Source: Rheinheimera lutimaris (GTDB taxonomy: Bacteria > Pseudomonadota > Gammaproteobacteria > Enterobacterales > Alteromonadaceae). From it: DNA of 64,000 nucleotides. Shown one piece after another: positions 33,663 through 42,068 of this stretch. A program made the translations under genes and the position numbers. The stretch is taken from the NCBI RefSeq assembly GCF_013283795.1, contig NZ_JABSOD010000014.1, positions 1 through 64,000 on the forward strand, in the 5' to 3' direction. The notes beneath the pieces were generated by a model. That model did not search any database. It saw only the letters and a list, made by a program, of their open reading frames with translations, and had not been told where the DNA came from. The number at the start of each line of letters is the position of its first letter. Position 1 is the stretch's first letter.

Positions 33663-35051
33663 ATGTCAGACGTTAGCGCTAAACACAGCACGGTAACACT
33701 CCCCCACCCTTATTTCGTTTGGCTGGGCCAACATAGCGCTGAACCCTGGCATCCCTGGTTTGACAATTTTCACTCGGCAGAGGAAGTGATAGCGGCAGCG
33801 AAAGCACCGCAAATGATTGTTATTGCCGCACAAGCTGAAGAGCAGGATGCGCTGTTACTCAGTTTACGTCGCGCCGACTTAACCTCGCATTGCCTGATCC
33901 TGACACGACACGAAAGTGTCTTGTCACCGTTTTTAGCCAACGGTCTGTGGCAAAGCCAATACAAAGAGCAGTATCAAGCCTACCAGTTGCGTAAGCAACA
34001 GCTTAAGCTGGCCTATCAGGACGATACCGCCCATAAACTGCTGGCTTATCTGTGGCTGCACGATGAAGTGTTACAACCCCATGCGGTGCCGGCTAAACCC
34101 TGGCTGTACCAATATCCGCTGTTAAAAGCCTGGGGGATAAAGCCGGAAGACAGTTTCAGCTGGCTCAGCGGCTTAAAACAGCAAAGCTGGTTAGACGCCG
34201 GTAAGCTGGAAAACCGCGTGCGCTTTTGCCCTTGTTGTCACTCCGGCCACTTAAATTATATTGATGTGTGCCCGCAGTGCCACAGCATAGATACCGAAGC
34301 GCAAAGCAGTTTGCATTGTTTCAGCTGCGGCCATGTCGGCGCCCAGGCGTCGTTTCGCAAGCTGTCGACGCTGAGCTGCCCGAACTGCCTGCAGCAGTTA
34401 CGTCATATTGGTGTCGATTACGACCGGCCGATTGAAAATCAGCACTGCAACAGTTGCGATACCTTGTTTACCGATGCATTAGTACAGGCCGAATGTTTGC
34501 ATTGCCACAGCAACAGCAACCTGAATGATTTGCAGGTACGTAATGTTTACAGCTATAAGCTGGCGGCAAACGGTCGCAGCCTGCTGCGTCAGGGCAGAAA
34601 CCACAGCGTGTTTAGCCTGACGCCCGGTGAGCAAATGCCGATGGCACAATTCTATTGGCTGATAGATTGGCAAAACAAACTGGCCAGGCGGCATAAACAA
34701 ACCCATTGCATTCTGTCGGTGCAATTATTAAATCTCGAGCGCTTTCTTGCTGCAGCCGGCGAAGCCAAAGGCTTTGCACAATTGGATGCCCTGCAAGACA
34801 GGTTACGCAATATGATCCGGATCACCGATGCCTGCAGCAACTACAGCCGCGATGGCTTACTGATGTTGCTGCCGCTCACCGGATTGGCACAGATAAAACA
34901 TGTTTACTCTAAGCTTTTGGATATTCAGCAAAAACAAGAAACTCCGGCACTTGAGCTCAGTGTAAAGGCCATAACACTGCCGGCAGATACCGGCGACAAT
35001 ATTGCCGACTGGCTAACAGACGAGCTGGTTAAAGCCACGCCATTGCTATGA
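33663..35051 (+). CDS. mxdA: MxdA-like protein: zinc ribbons plus degenerate GGDEF domain
   Basis: A 462-residue cytoplasmic protein. Residues 189-282 hold a series of CxxC pairs (CPCC, CPQC, CFSC, CPNC, CNSC, CLHC) that should form several zinc ribbons. The C-terminal domain has the shape of a GGDEF domain (LERFLAAAGEAKGFAQLDAL ... TDACSNYSRDGLLMLLPL), but the signature is RDGLL, so it should not make cyclic-di-GMP. Together with the GT2 and HlyD-type genes that follow, this matches mxdABC of Shewanella oneidensis, where MxdA is also a GGDEF-like protein needed for biofilm. The ATG at 33663 has AGG seven bases upstream; the longer frame from 33609 lacks support. Confidence 0.7.
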   Translation: MSDVSAKHSTVTLPHPYFVWLGQHSAEPWHPWFDNFHSAEEVIAAAKAPQMIVIAAQAEEQDALLLSLRRADLTSHCLILTRHESVLSPFLANGLWQSQYKEQYQAYQLRKQQLKLAYQDDTAHKLLAYLWLHDEVLQPHAVPAKPWLYQYPLLKAWGIKPEDSFSWLSGLKQQSWLDAGKLENRVRFCPCCHSGHLNYIDVCPQCHSIDTEAQSSLHCFSCGHVGAQASFRKLSTLSCPNCLQQLRHIGVDYDRPIENQHCNSCDTLFTDALVQAECLHCHSNSNLNDLQVRNVYSYKLAANGRSLLRQGRNHSVFSLTPGEQMPMAQFYWLIDWQNKLARRHKQTHCILSVQLLNLERFLAAAGEAKGFAQLDALQDRLRNMIRITDACSNYSRDGLLMLLPLTGLAQIKHVYSKLLDIQQKQETPALELSVKAITLPADTGDNIADWLTDELVKATPLL

Positions 35052-36376
35052 GTGATTTGAATACCCTGGCCTATATCCTGCTGGGTATGTGGCATACGCT
35101 GGCAACACACTTATCCCTGTTGGTTTGGCTGCTGCCTTTGGTGCTGCTGTACGAGCTGCCGCTGATGCTGCTGGTGGTAAGCGGCATAGTGCGGTTTTAT
35201 CATCAGCGCTATATGACGGTACCAAAGCAGTCACTATACCGGCCTAAAGTCAGCTGTATCATTACCTGCTATGCTGAGGGTGAAGCAGTAAAAGCCACCA
35301 TAGATTCGTTAGCCGAACAAAGCTACGACGGCGAGATAGAGATCATTGCCGTAGTGGACGGCGCCGTACAAAACGCCCTGACCTACAGCGTAGCCAAAGC
35401 GGCGGCAGCCGCCTGTAAGCTGCCGAACCGGCGCGTTATTGTACTGCCGAAGTGGCAGCGCGGTGGCCGGGTGTCCACCCTCAATGCCGGGCTAAGTATT
35501 GCCAGTGGCGAAATTGTAATGAACGCCGATGCCGACACCTCCTTTGATAACACTATGATAAGCGAAGTGGTGCCCTACTTTGCCGACCCCAATGTACCGG
35601 CTTTAGGTGGCGCTTTACGGGTGCGCAATGTACAGGACAGCCTGTTAACCCGGATGCAGGCCATTGAATATTTAATCTCTATGCAGGGCGGTAAAACCGG
35701 CCTGAGCCAATGGAACCTGCTGAACAATATCTCCGGCGCCTTTGGTGCTTTTCGCCGTAGTTTCCTGCAGCAAATCGGCGGCTGGGATACCCATACCGCC
35801 GAAGATCTCGATTTAACCGTACGCATCAAGCAGTACTTTGGCCGCCACCCCAATATGCGCATTCCGTTTGCCACTCTGGCCATTGGTCATACCGACGCTC
35901 CGGCCGATTTAAAAACCCTGGTATTGCAGCGGCTGCGCTGGGACGGTGACTTACTCTTCCTGTACCTACGTAAACACTGGCCGGCCTTTACGCCGCGCCT
36001 GCTCGGTAGTGGCACCTTTCTTTTTACTCTGCTGTACGGCGTGGTACAAAATGTGTTAATGCCCTTTGTTATCGTGGCTTACAGCATAGGGCTGGCAATC
36101 AGTTATCCGTGGCAAATTTACGCCAGCATCGGCATCGGTGTGTATTTGCTGTATCTGGCGATACTGAGCTTTTTCTATCTGCTGGTGCTTATTGCTATTT
36201 CCGAACGGCTAAAGCAAGACCTGCGCCTGCTGCCCTGGCTACCGTTATACCCCTTTTACGCCTTCTTTATGCGGCTGGTATGCTTATTTGCCCTGCTCAA
36301 TGAAGTGGTACGCCGCTCACATGAAGAAAGCTCAATGGCGCCTTGGTGGGTGCTGAAACGTGGAAGAAAGTTTTAA
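35048..36376 (+). CDS. mxdB: Processive family 2 glycosyltransferase, MxdB-like
   Basis: A 442-residue membrane glycosyltransferase of the cellulose/PgaC type. Two N-terminal helices precede the catalytic domain with CIITCYAEGEAVKATIDSL, VVDGA, NADADTSFD (the DxD), HTAEDLDLTVRI (acidic catalytic region) and LQRLRWDGD, the Q/RxxRW motif of polymerising enzymes. Four further helices at the C-terminus form the membrane channel. It should synthesise and extrude an exopolysaccharide. The ATG overlaps the mxdA-like stop as ATGA. Confidence 0.88.
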   Translation: MSDLNTLAYILLGMWHTLATHLSLLVWLLPLVLLYELPLMLLVVSGIVRFYHQRYMTVPKQSLYRPKVSCIITCYAEGEAVKATIDSLAEQSYDGEIEIIAVVDGAVQNALTYSVAKAAAAACKLPNRRVIVLPKWQRGGRVSTLNAGLSIASGEIVMNADADTSFDNTMISEVVPYFADPNVPALGGALRVRNVQDSLLTRMQAIEYLISMQGGKTGLSQWNLLNNISGAFGAFRRSFLQQIGGWDTHTAEDLDLTVRIKQYFGRHPNMRIPFATLAIGHTDAPADLKTLVLQRLRWDGDLLFLYLRKHWPAFTPRLLGSGTFLFTLLYGVVQNVLMPFVIVAYSIGLAISYPWQIYASIGIGVYLLYLAILSFFYLLVLIAISERLKQDLRLLPWLPLYPFYAFFMRLVCLFALLNEVVRRSHEESSMAPWWVLKRGRKF

Positions 36377-37428
36377 TGAAAATCAGTTATTCATCCAGCG
36401 CTAAAACCACGAAACCTGCGGTAGAGCAAGGCCTGAAAGTAGACTACGCTGCAGCGAAGCGCGGTGCTTATAAAGCCCGTTGGTATATGCTGCTGGCGGT
36501 GATTATCCTGCCAATGCTGTTTATCCTTTGGTTACTGCTGCGACCACAGTTGTTGGTATTGGCACCCGGCATAGTCACTACTGACCCGCTGGAATTACGC
36601 GCGCCTGTCACAGCAAGGTTGTTAAATATCGCCGTAACCGAAGGCCAGCAGCTGCAACCCGGTAGCTTGCTGCTGCAATTGCACAACCCGCAGCTGGATG
36701 CACAAATAGCGGAACTGCAAAACCAACTGGCGCAGTTAGCCCAACCGGTAAATACCGCTAACGCTGCAATATTGCAACAACGCGAAGCCGGTATCCGAAT
36801 TGCGGAACAAGCCGTAGTGCAGCAAAGCGAATATATGGACAGCTACCGGAACTTTAAGCGCTCCGGCTTGGTTTTAACGCATGAAATGGCTGCAGTACAA
36901 CAAACCCTGACCAACGCAAAACTGGCGTTAGAACAAGCGAAAACTGATGTAATACAGCTGCGCCAACAGCAAGAAGTGGAGCAACTGGCCGGCAGTGTGG
37001 CGCAGGCAAGGCGTCAACTTAAGCAAGCGCTGGCACAGCTGCAGGCACAACAGGAACAGCTGCAAATCCGTGCAGTGGCTTCCGGCCATGTAATCGATAT
37101 TCAGGTAAAACGCGGTGAATTTGTGCAGCAAAACCAGCCGCTGCTGTTGCTGTCTAACCGGCCACAGCCGGTGATCTTTGCTTATCTGGCGCCGAAATAT
37201 TTGGATTACGCCAAACCAGGCGCTAAAGCCAGTGTTACCTTACCGAACGGCGATAAAGTGCGGGCTGAAGTCACAGAACCCGCTCAGCTGCTCGAGCGCT
37301 TACCCGCCAAACTGGCCGGCCCGTTCGACGGCGAGCAGGCAGTACTGAAATTAACCTTAACGCCACAGCAGCCGGTGACCGGAGTAGAGGGTGTACCGGT
37401 CGAGGTCAGCTTTGATTATTTGTGGTAA
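36376..37428 (+). CDS. mxdC: HlyD-family membrane fusion protein, MxdC-like
   Basis: A 350-residue periplasmic adaptor with one N-terminal membrane helix (WYMLLAVIILPMLFILWLLL), two lipoyl half-motifs around a long coiled coil rich in Gln/Ala (residues about 105-235), and a C-terminal beta-barrel. It would bridge inner and outer membrane for export of the polymer made by the glycosyltransferase. The start ATG at 36376 overlaps the mxdB-like stop (TAATG); an earlier in-frame codon at 36343 is inside mxdB. Third gene of the operon. Confidence 0.87.
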   Translation: MKISYSSSAKTTKPAVEQGLKVDYAAAKRGAYKARWYMLLAVIILPMLFILWLLLRPQLLVLAPGIVTTDPLELRAPVTARLLNIAVTEGQQLQPGSLLLQLHNPQLDAQIAELQNQLAQLAQPVNTANAAILQQREAGIRIAEQAVVQQSEYMDSYRNFKRSGLVLTHEMAAVQQTLTNAKLALEQAKTDVIQLRQQQEVEQLAGSVAQARRQLKQALAQLQAQQEQLQIRAVASGHVIDIQVKRGEFVQQNQPLLLLSNRPQPVIFAYLAPKYLDYAKPGAKASVTLPNGDKVRAEVTEPAQLLERLPAKLAGPFDGEQAVLKLTLTPQQPVTGVEGVPVEVSFDYLW

Positions 37429-37449
37429 ACGGCACTACATTACTACAGC

Positions 37450-38025
37450 TTAAAACACTAAAGATAATTGCGCCCCCAGCGTAGTGCGGCTAAACCGGCT
37501 GTAGTGCGTTCTGTCCTGATAGTCCGGAAACATCGCCGGCTCATAGCCGGTTTGATAGCGTAAGCTGTACCAATTACCGTACAGCTCAAGCCGTAAATTG
37601 TCATGCAGCTTAACTTCCAGCCCGGTTTTTGCCATAACATGGCAACAATTGTCATCGGCACTGTTTAACCAGTAAAACAGGCTGTCATTAATATCCAGCC
37701 CCGCCTGGATATAGGGGCTGAGCCACCAATCCATACCCACGCGACCATAAATAAACACCGGCCTGACACGGCCATCCGCGTACCCGGCAGGCGTGGCATT
37801 TAGCGCAATACGCTGATAGCTAATACCGGCCTGCATATAAAGATCATTGCGCTCAACGCGGCGCAACGCCAGCGATAAACCGGCACTTTCCGCTTTATCG
37901 CCTTGCTCGGTAAACAGCGATACTATCTTTTGCTCATTACCACCCCAAGCCGCTGCTTGCAGCGGCAATACCGCCAACGCAGCAACCAACACCAGGCCCG
38001 TCGCCACAACATTACCAAACCGCAT
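37450..38025 (-). CDS. Exported beta-barrel outer membrane protein, unknown
   Basis: A 191-residue protein with a signal peptide (to about AAAWG) and alternating beta strands (LYMQAGISYQRIAL, PVFIYGRVGMDWWLSPYIQAG, LRLELYGNWYSLRYQTGY), ending in LVF, as small eight-stranded barrels do. I see no PagL catalytic pattern that I trust. It is convergent with the mxd-like operon, so it may be a counterpart of MxdD or an unrelated gene. The ATG at 38025 has AAGAG seven bases upstream; a GTG two codons earlier is less suitable. Its promoter region carries one of the two direct repeats that flank the accessory module. Confidence 0.7.
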   Translation of the reverse strand: MRFGNVVATGLVLVAALAVLPLQAAAWGGNEQKIVSLFTEQGDKAESAGLSLALRRVERNDLYMQAGISYQRIALNATPAGYADGRVRPVFIYGRVGMDWWLSPYIQAGLDINDSLFYWLNSADDNCCHVMAKTGLEVKLHDNLRLELYGNWYSLRYQTGYEPAMFPDYQDRTHYSRFSRTTLGAQLSLVF

Positions 38026-38032
38026 ATCCACA

Positions 38033-38074
38033 CTCTTTGTTTACATTGTTAACATGAAGCGGCGAATAATACCT
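38033..38074. repeat. Left copy of an imperfect 42-43 bp direct repeat
   Basis: This sequence (ctctttgtttacat ... ggcgaataatacct) recurs at 42201-42243 in the same orientation, with 37 of 42 aligned positions identical and one extra base in the right copy by my count. It contains an imperfect dyad gtttac-N3-gttaac. It is the promoter region of the outer-membrane protein gene ending at 37450. Confidence 0.8.
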
Positions 38075-38132
38075 GAATTCCACCAACCAGCCCAGAGTTA
38101 ACGCTATAAGCTACAGAAAAGGATAGAGTGAT

Positions 38133-38234
38133 ATGCTTGCATACTACATTGCTTTTTCGTCTTGGTTTATTGGATCTCTAATTTTACTCTGCTTGGCTTA
38201 CTACGTTGTAGGGAAACAAATAAACAACAAATAA
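38133..38234 (+). CDS. Predicted 33-residue single-pass membrane protein
   Basis: A short frame with one hydrophobic helix (SSWFIGSLILLCLAYYVVGK) and a basic/polar tail. AAGGA lies about ten bases before the ATG. It is the first gene inside the repeat-flanked module, upstream of a secreted Cys/Gly-rich protein. Such small hydrophobic proteins can be toxins, immunity partners or regulators of membrane complexes; nothing in the sequence decides this. Confidence 0.5.
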   Translation: MLAYYIAFSSWFIGSLILLCLAYYVVGKQINNK

Positions 38235-38325
38235 TTGACATAAAAAAACAATTGAGATAGAGTTGGGACTGCGCGCGTCATGGTAAAAAAATGTATCTTC
38301 CATTTTGCTGATAAGGAGAGTTCTG

Positions 38326-38964
38326 ATGAGGCGACTTAGCCGGATTGCTTTGTGTCTTCCGTTATTACTGCTTGATATAGAGCACAGCCCAGACAATACT
38401 TCCCATGTACAATTTAGCGAATCGTCTGAGCAGCTTAGCAGCGGCTGGGGCTGGCGATTAGGTTTGAATAATGCAAATGCGGAATGTGGGCCAGGATATG
38501 GTGGTGATATGCAAGTATGTCATAGGCCACCTCCCGGCGGTGGCTGGGGATGGCCAGATCCATGCTCTTGGTACTGTGGTGATAACTCTGGCCCCCCTAA
38601 CAATGAGGGTGGTGGCGGCGGCGGATATACTCCACCACCAACGCCAACACAACCAAATGACTATAGACCTATTAGTTATGAGAGATGTGTAGCTGATGCA
38701 GCTAATGATAAGGAGCATTGTATGTTCCTTGCTGGCTCTGTAGCTGTTTTAACATCTGGCTTATGTACTGGTTTTGCATTCCCACCAGCAGTAGCAGCTT
38801 GTGTTGCAGTTGCAAGTGTAGGAGGGCTTTGGGAGGGGAGAAATTGTGGCATCAGATATAATGAACACACTTATCACTGTAGCACACTGTTCGCTCTGAA
38901 TGGTGGTGGATATGGAGGAGGCGGTGGCGGCTGCGGAGCATATGGCTGTACAGCAATTCCCTAA
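38326..38964 (+). CDS. Secreted cysteine- and glycine-rich protein, unknown family
   Basis: A 212-residue protein with an N-terminal signal-like helix (RRLSRIALCLPLLLL). The mature chain has 13 cysteines in all, a Pro/Gly/Trp-rich segment (RPPPGGGWGWPDPCSWYC), a poly-Gly and poly-Pro linker (residues 95-110), then a hydrophobic core (CMFLAGSVAVLTSGLCTGFA, AVAACVAVASVGGLWEG) and a Gly/Cys-rich tail (YGGGGGGCGAYGC). The hydrophobic core with small residues recalls membrane-inserting peptides such as bacteriocins, but I recognise no family. The ATG at 38326 follows AAGGAGAG; the earlier in-frame codon at 38305 lies before this site. Confidence 0.65.
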   Translation: MRRLSRIALCLPLLLLDIEHSPDNTSHVQFSESSEQLSSGWGWRLGLNNANAECGPGYGGDMQVCHRPPPGGGWGWPDPCSWYCGDNSGPPNNEGGGGGGYTPPPTPTQPNDYRPISYERCVADAANDKEHCMFLAGSVAVLTSGLCTGFAFPPAVAACVAVASVGGLWEGRNCGIRYNEHTYHCSTLFALNGGGYGGGGGGCGAYGCTAIP

Positions 38965-39005
38965 TGCCGGTTCTAATTACAATACTATATAGTTTAACTA
39001 CTTGA

Positions 39006-39040
39006 ATACCCATTCAGAAACAGCGTTTCTGCGTGGGTAT
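39006..39040. repeat. Strong interrupted hairpin
   Basis: Two perfect 7-bp stems stack across a 2x2 internal loop: outer ataccca / tgggtat, inner cagaaac / gtttctg, loop agc. No T run follows, so it may be a processed RNA element, a remnant of a mobile element end, or a transcript-stabilising hairpin between the secreted-protein gene and the next gene. The stretch 39053-39190 is open in one frame without a start and might be a gene remnant. Confidence 0.5.
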
Positions 39041-39156
39041 GAATGAAACGTAGGAAGCTCGCCCCGAAGAAATACGGCAAGCCACTGATTTTTATGATAA
39101 TAACCCTGAATCTTCTCTTGGCAACTTAGAGACGATACATATTACCGGAACTAGTT

Positions 39157-39390
39157 ATGGAAAAATCAGCCAAAACAATCATCAAGAAAGGTAAATATAT
39201 TACCATTTCATTAATTACAGCGATAACTTTCTTAATTAACCTGTCAGAATATTACATACTAGGAACATTCGGAAAGAGCCCCTTATCACTATCTATAGGT
39301 TCATTTTCTATTATCGTAGTTTCAGTAAGCAGCATCTTTTACTACTTAGAAAAAACAATTGACTCACTCGAGAATAACAATAAAAAATAA
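39157..39390 (+). CDS. Small membrane protein, unknown
   Basis: A 77-residue protein with two hydrophobic helices (ITISLITAITFLINLSEYY and LSIGSFSIIVVSVSSIFYYL) joined by a short loop, a basic N-terminus (KTIIKKGKY) and a polar C-terminus. Its AT-rich codons differ from the surrounding core genes, as expected for transferred DNA. GGA lies about eight bases before the ATG. It is 44 bases ahead of the ankyrin-like gene and may be co-transcribed. Function is unknown. Confidence 0.6.
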   Translation: MEKSAKTIIKKGKYITISLITAITFLINLSEYYILGTFGKSPLSLSIGSFSIIVVSVSSIFYYLEKTIDSLENNNKK

Positions 39391-39433
39391 TATTCAGAGA
39401 TACAAACAAAGCCCCTACTAAAAGGCACACATA

Positions 39434-41074
39434 ATGAAAAAAAAATTTGTAATTGGCACTTTTTTTTCTTTATTTTTTATTGTTATAGCCGTACTGCAAA
39501 ACTCGGATGGCAATACCGCTCACAACAATGATGATACAACACTAACATATAGTAAACCTCAGTATACCGAGTATAGTGCTACAACACTTGCTACTTTACC
39601 ATCGCAGGTTAACAGGACTAACGCTCCCATCTGTGAGAGTCTCGAGCAATTAAGAAATGAGCTAGCAACAACTCGCGCTCGTATGCTGGAAGCCGAAACT
39701 CTATTGTATGACTCACTTGCACAGGCAGACATAAGTATTAAAGGCAAAAATGCGCTTTATAGTGCTGCAGGCTTTCCGGTGAGTAACTTTCGTACCAAAC
39801 GAGTTGGTTTTGCTCCGAATAACCTTGTCAATTTTGCTTTTAACTCCCAGCCACAGCCTGTAATGCCTCCAGCCAGCTACCAACTGACGTTGGCGCTCGC
39901 TAAGTCGAGCAACCTCGACATCATTCAGATGCTGAAAAATGGTAAGCTAACACAAAACTCTACCTTTGATGGCTGGAATATCTTATCCACCATAATGCTA
40001 CATTCCCAGTTGGATCCATCTACCTTGCAACAAATAGGTAGCGCCGGAATCAAAGTCACACTAACCGATTTGGTTTTTGCCACTCTCACAAAACAAAACG
40101 AGTTAGTGCTTGACGCGCTTGCGCAGTCATATCAAGGCGATCTAAACACCCTTTTTCAAGCTAACGGTAAGTTCTATAACTTGGTTACCTTGAGTACAGA
40201 AATGTTGCACTACCCTGCGCTTAAACTGTGGAGCAGCCATGGCGTAAGACACAATATCGTGCCTGATTTTTACAGCTCTCTCGACATTCTACCCGTTCCT
40301 GTCAACGAACATGAGCAGGCGCAAGCATTAGCCATCCTAGATTTCCTTGTTAAATACGGGGTACAAGCTAATTATCCTCACACCCTTAGCCGGATTCATC
40401 AATGGACCAATCGACAATACCAAGACTTGCTGCAACTGTCAGATAGCTTTGAACAATTAACCGGCGATAGCCGTATTCCAAAAGAGCAAGTTCAATTCCT
40501 GGAACAAGTGCGACAGACTCAGTCTGTCTACTATGCACTGCTAGACAGGTTAAGCGTCCAGCAACATAACTGTGGCGAGTTCGACATAAGTCTGTATGCT
40601 TTGTTCGACGAAGAAGGACATAAAAACATGCAAGATTGGCTGTCATCACTCCCTAGAATGAATAAAATGAGCGAAGAAGAGATTTTTGCATTAACCTTGG
40701 CTCTTGATACACAAAAAACTGTCGATGCCGGTGATTATGATAGCGTTGTCGCTTTGCTGGAGAAATACGGCAGCTTGGGTGGTGCCCACCCAGAGTTTGA
40801 TCAGCTACTGTTTATCAGCATGCTTAGTCACCATGCCGATGTCGATCAACTAGTTCAAATGTCTCAGCTCGCTCAAATTCCGGACAATGCTGTTTTCATG
40901 CTAATTGCTCAACAACGAATAGATGAAATTGTCAAACTGATCCCCTATGGTTTAAATGTGGAAATCACGAATAATGTGGGCCAGACTCCGCTACAGTTTG
41001 CCAGTGAAATTGGTCTTGATTTTGGCAAAATGATGCAGCTTTCCGAAACTCTTAATTTGGCAACCATCAAGTAG
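39434..41074 (+). CDS. Membrane-anchored ankyrin-like helical repeat protein
   Basis: A 546-residue protein with an N-terminal signal anchor (KKKFVIGTFFSLFFIVIAVL) and a long periplasmic helical domain. The C-terminal end, NNVGQTPLQFASEIGLDFG, has the shape of an ankyrin repeat, and earlier segments (ALAKSSNLDIIQMLKNGKL, LDALAQSYQGDLNTLF) look like degenerate repeats. No enzymatic motif is seen. AAGG precedes the ATG by eight bases. The following Fic-domain gene begins 40 bases later, so the two are probably partners, with this protein as anchor, scaffold or binding partner. Confidence 0.65.
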   Translation: MKKKFVIGTFFSLFFIVIAVLQNSDGNTAHNNDDTTLTYSKPQYTEYSATTLATLPSQVNRTNAPICESLEQLRNELATTRARMLEAETLLYDSLAQADISIKGKNALYSAAGFPVSNFRTKRVGFAPNNLVNFAFNSQPQPVMPPASYQLTLALAKSSNLDIIQMLKNGKLTQNSTFDGWNILSTIMLHSQLDPSTLQQIGSAGIKVTLTDLVFATLTKQNELVLDALAQSYQGDLNTLFQANGKFYNLVTLSTEMLHYPALKLWSSHGVRHNIVPDFYSSLDILPVPVNEHEQAQALAILDFLVKYGVQANYPHTLSRIHQWTNRQYQDLLQLSDSFEQLTGDSRIPKEQVQFLEQVRQTQSVYYALLDRLSVQQHNCGEFDISLYALFDEEGHKNMQDWLSSLPRMNKMSEEEIFALTLALDTQKTVDAGDYDSVVALLEKYGSLGGAHPEFDQLLFISMLSHHADVDQLVQMSQLAQIPDNAVFMLIAQQRIDEIVKLIPYGLNVEITNNVGQTPLQFASEIGLDFGKMMQLSETLNLATIK

Positions 41075-41114
41075 CAGATGCCAAGATGACTACGAAAGCA
41101 ATGGAATAGATGAG

Positions 41115-42068
41115 TTGAACAGCTATCTAAAAATGGAATACTTCCACCGCTACCTGGCCGGTGGCCCTGCGCTCCGTCAAGGGCGGAAAATCAATCGTCG
41201 CGAGTTCATCATTGCCCGGTCCGGCATTCAAAATGCCACACCTCAGGCTTTGGAAGTTGCTGCTGCAACACACCGCTTTAGCTCTGCAGTTACTTTGCTG
41301 ACCCAAATCACTCAACTTAATTTGGGGCTATTGAGCACCATCAATAATACTTTAAGAGGGAAACTGGATAGCCCAATACTTCGCAATAAACCTTTGATAT
41401 TTCATGCCCTGCGGGCAATGAACCATTATCACTGTCCAGTCCCGGAGCAAGCAATTGAGCAAACCATTAAACAATTAAGCAAAGTACAGCCAAATCACAG
41501 TACAACCGAACAGATATTGGCGCTGATGGCACACATTACTCTTAACCACCCATTTACCGAAGGTAATGGCCGGACAACTCGCGCTTTGTTTGAAGCCTTA
41601 AACCAGAGCTGTTGCCACCACACTATGTTATCGCCTTATCTGTTTGTACTAGCCAGCAACCGTATGGATGACTTTATTGGTTTCCTCCATTCGCATCAAG
41701 ATGATACCTTTAACAATATTGGCCGGAGATTTATTAATGATTATTCGACATGGAAAGAACACTTTCTGAAGCAAATAACGGCTATCGAGCACACAGCATG
41801 TGAGAAAGTGAGTAACAAAATGCTATTTATGCAAACCGGTAATTGGTATCACCCCTTAATGCATCTTTTCTGGCAAAATCCTATTATCAGTGTCAAAACA
41901 ATACCCGCAAAAGTCTCCGATTATTCCGTAACCAAACACGGACTGGATATCCTACTAAACCGCCAAGTCATCTCCATTAACACCTTCCAGAATGAACTCT
42001 GCTTTGTTGCTAATGATATCCTTGCTGCTCATGAGTACGTAGAAGCAGCTTTGTTTGCCTCTGCTTGA
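41115..42068 (+). CDS. Fic domain protein, probable AMP/nucleotidyl transferase
   Basis: A 317-residue protein whose centre carries the Fic active-site motif HPFTEGNGRTTR (HxFx(D/E)GNGRxxR) within a helical Fic fold (ILALMAHITLN before it, ALFEALNQS after it). All catalytic residues look intact, so transfer of AMP or another phosphate-containing group to a target hydroxyl is expected. I see no clear inhibitory (S/T)xxxE(G/N) helix in the translation. The C-terminal 130 residues are of unknown fold. The start is uncertain: TTG at 41115 or ATG at 41133; the frame is open further upstream into the previous gene, so a frameshifted fusion is not excluded. Confidence 0.78.
   Translation: MNSYLKMEYFHRYLAGGPALRQGRKINRREFIIARSGIQNATPQALEVAAATHRFSSAVTLLTQITQLNLGLLSTINNTLRGKLDSPILRNKPLIFHALRAMNHYHCPVPEQAIEQTIKQLSKVQPNHSTTEQILALMAHITLNHPFTEGNGRTTRALFEALNQSCCHHTMLSPYLFVLASNRMDDFIGFLHSHQDDTFNNIGRRFINDYSTWKEHFLKQITAIEHTACEKVSNKMLFMQTGNWYHPLMHLFWQNPIISVKTIPAKVSDYSVTKHGLDILLNRQVISINTFQNELCFVANDILAAHEYVEAALFASA

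Noticed and set aside
38458..38718. Minus-strand frame opposite the Cys/Gly-rich gene
   Set aside because: It has no ribosome site and mirrors the repetitive Gly codons of the + strand gene, which has a strong ribosome site and signal peptide.
39053..39190. Gene encoding the open frame after the hairpin
   Set aside because: There is no start codon or ribosome site, and the end overlaps the next gene; at most it is a remnant.
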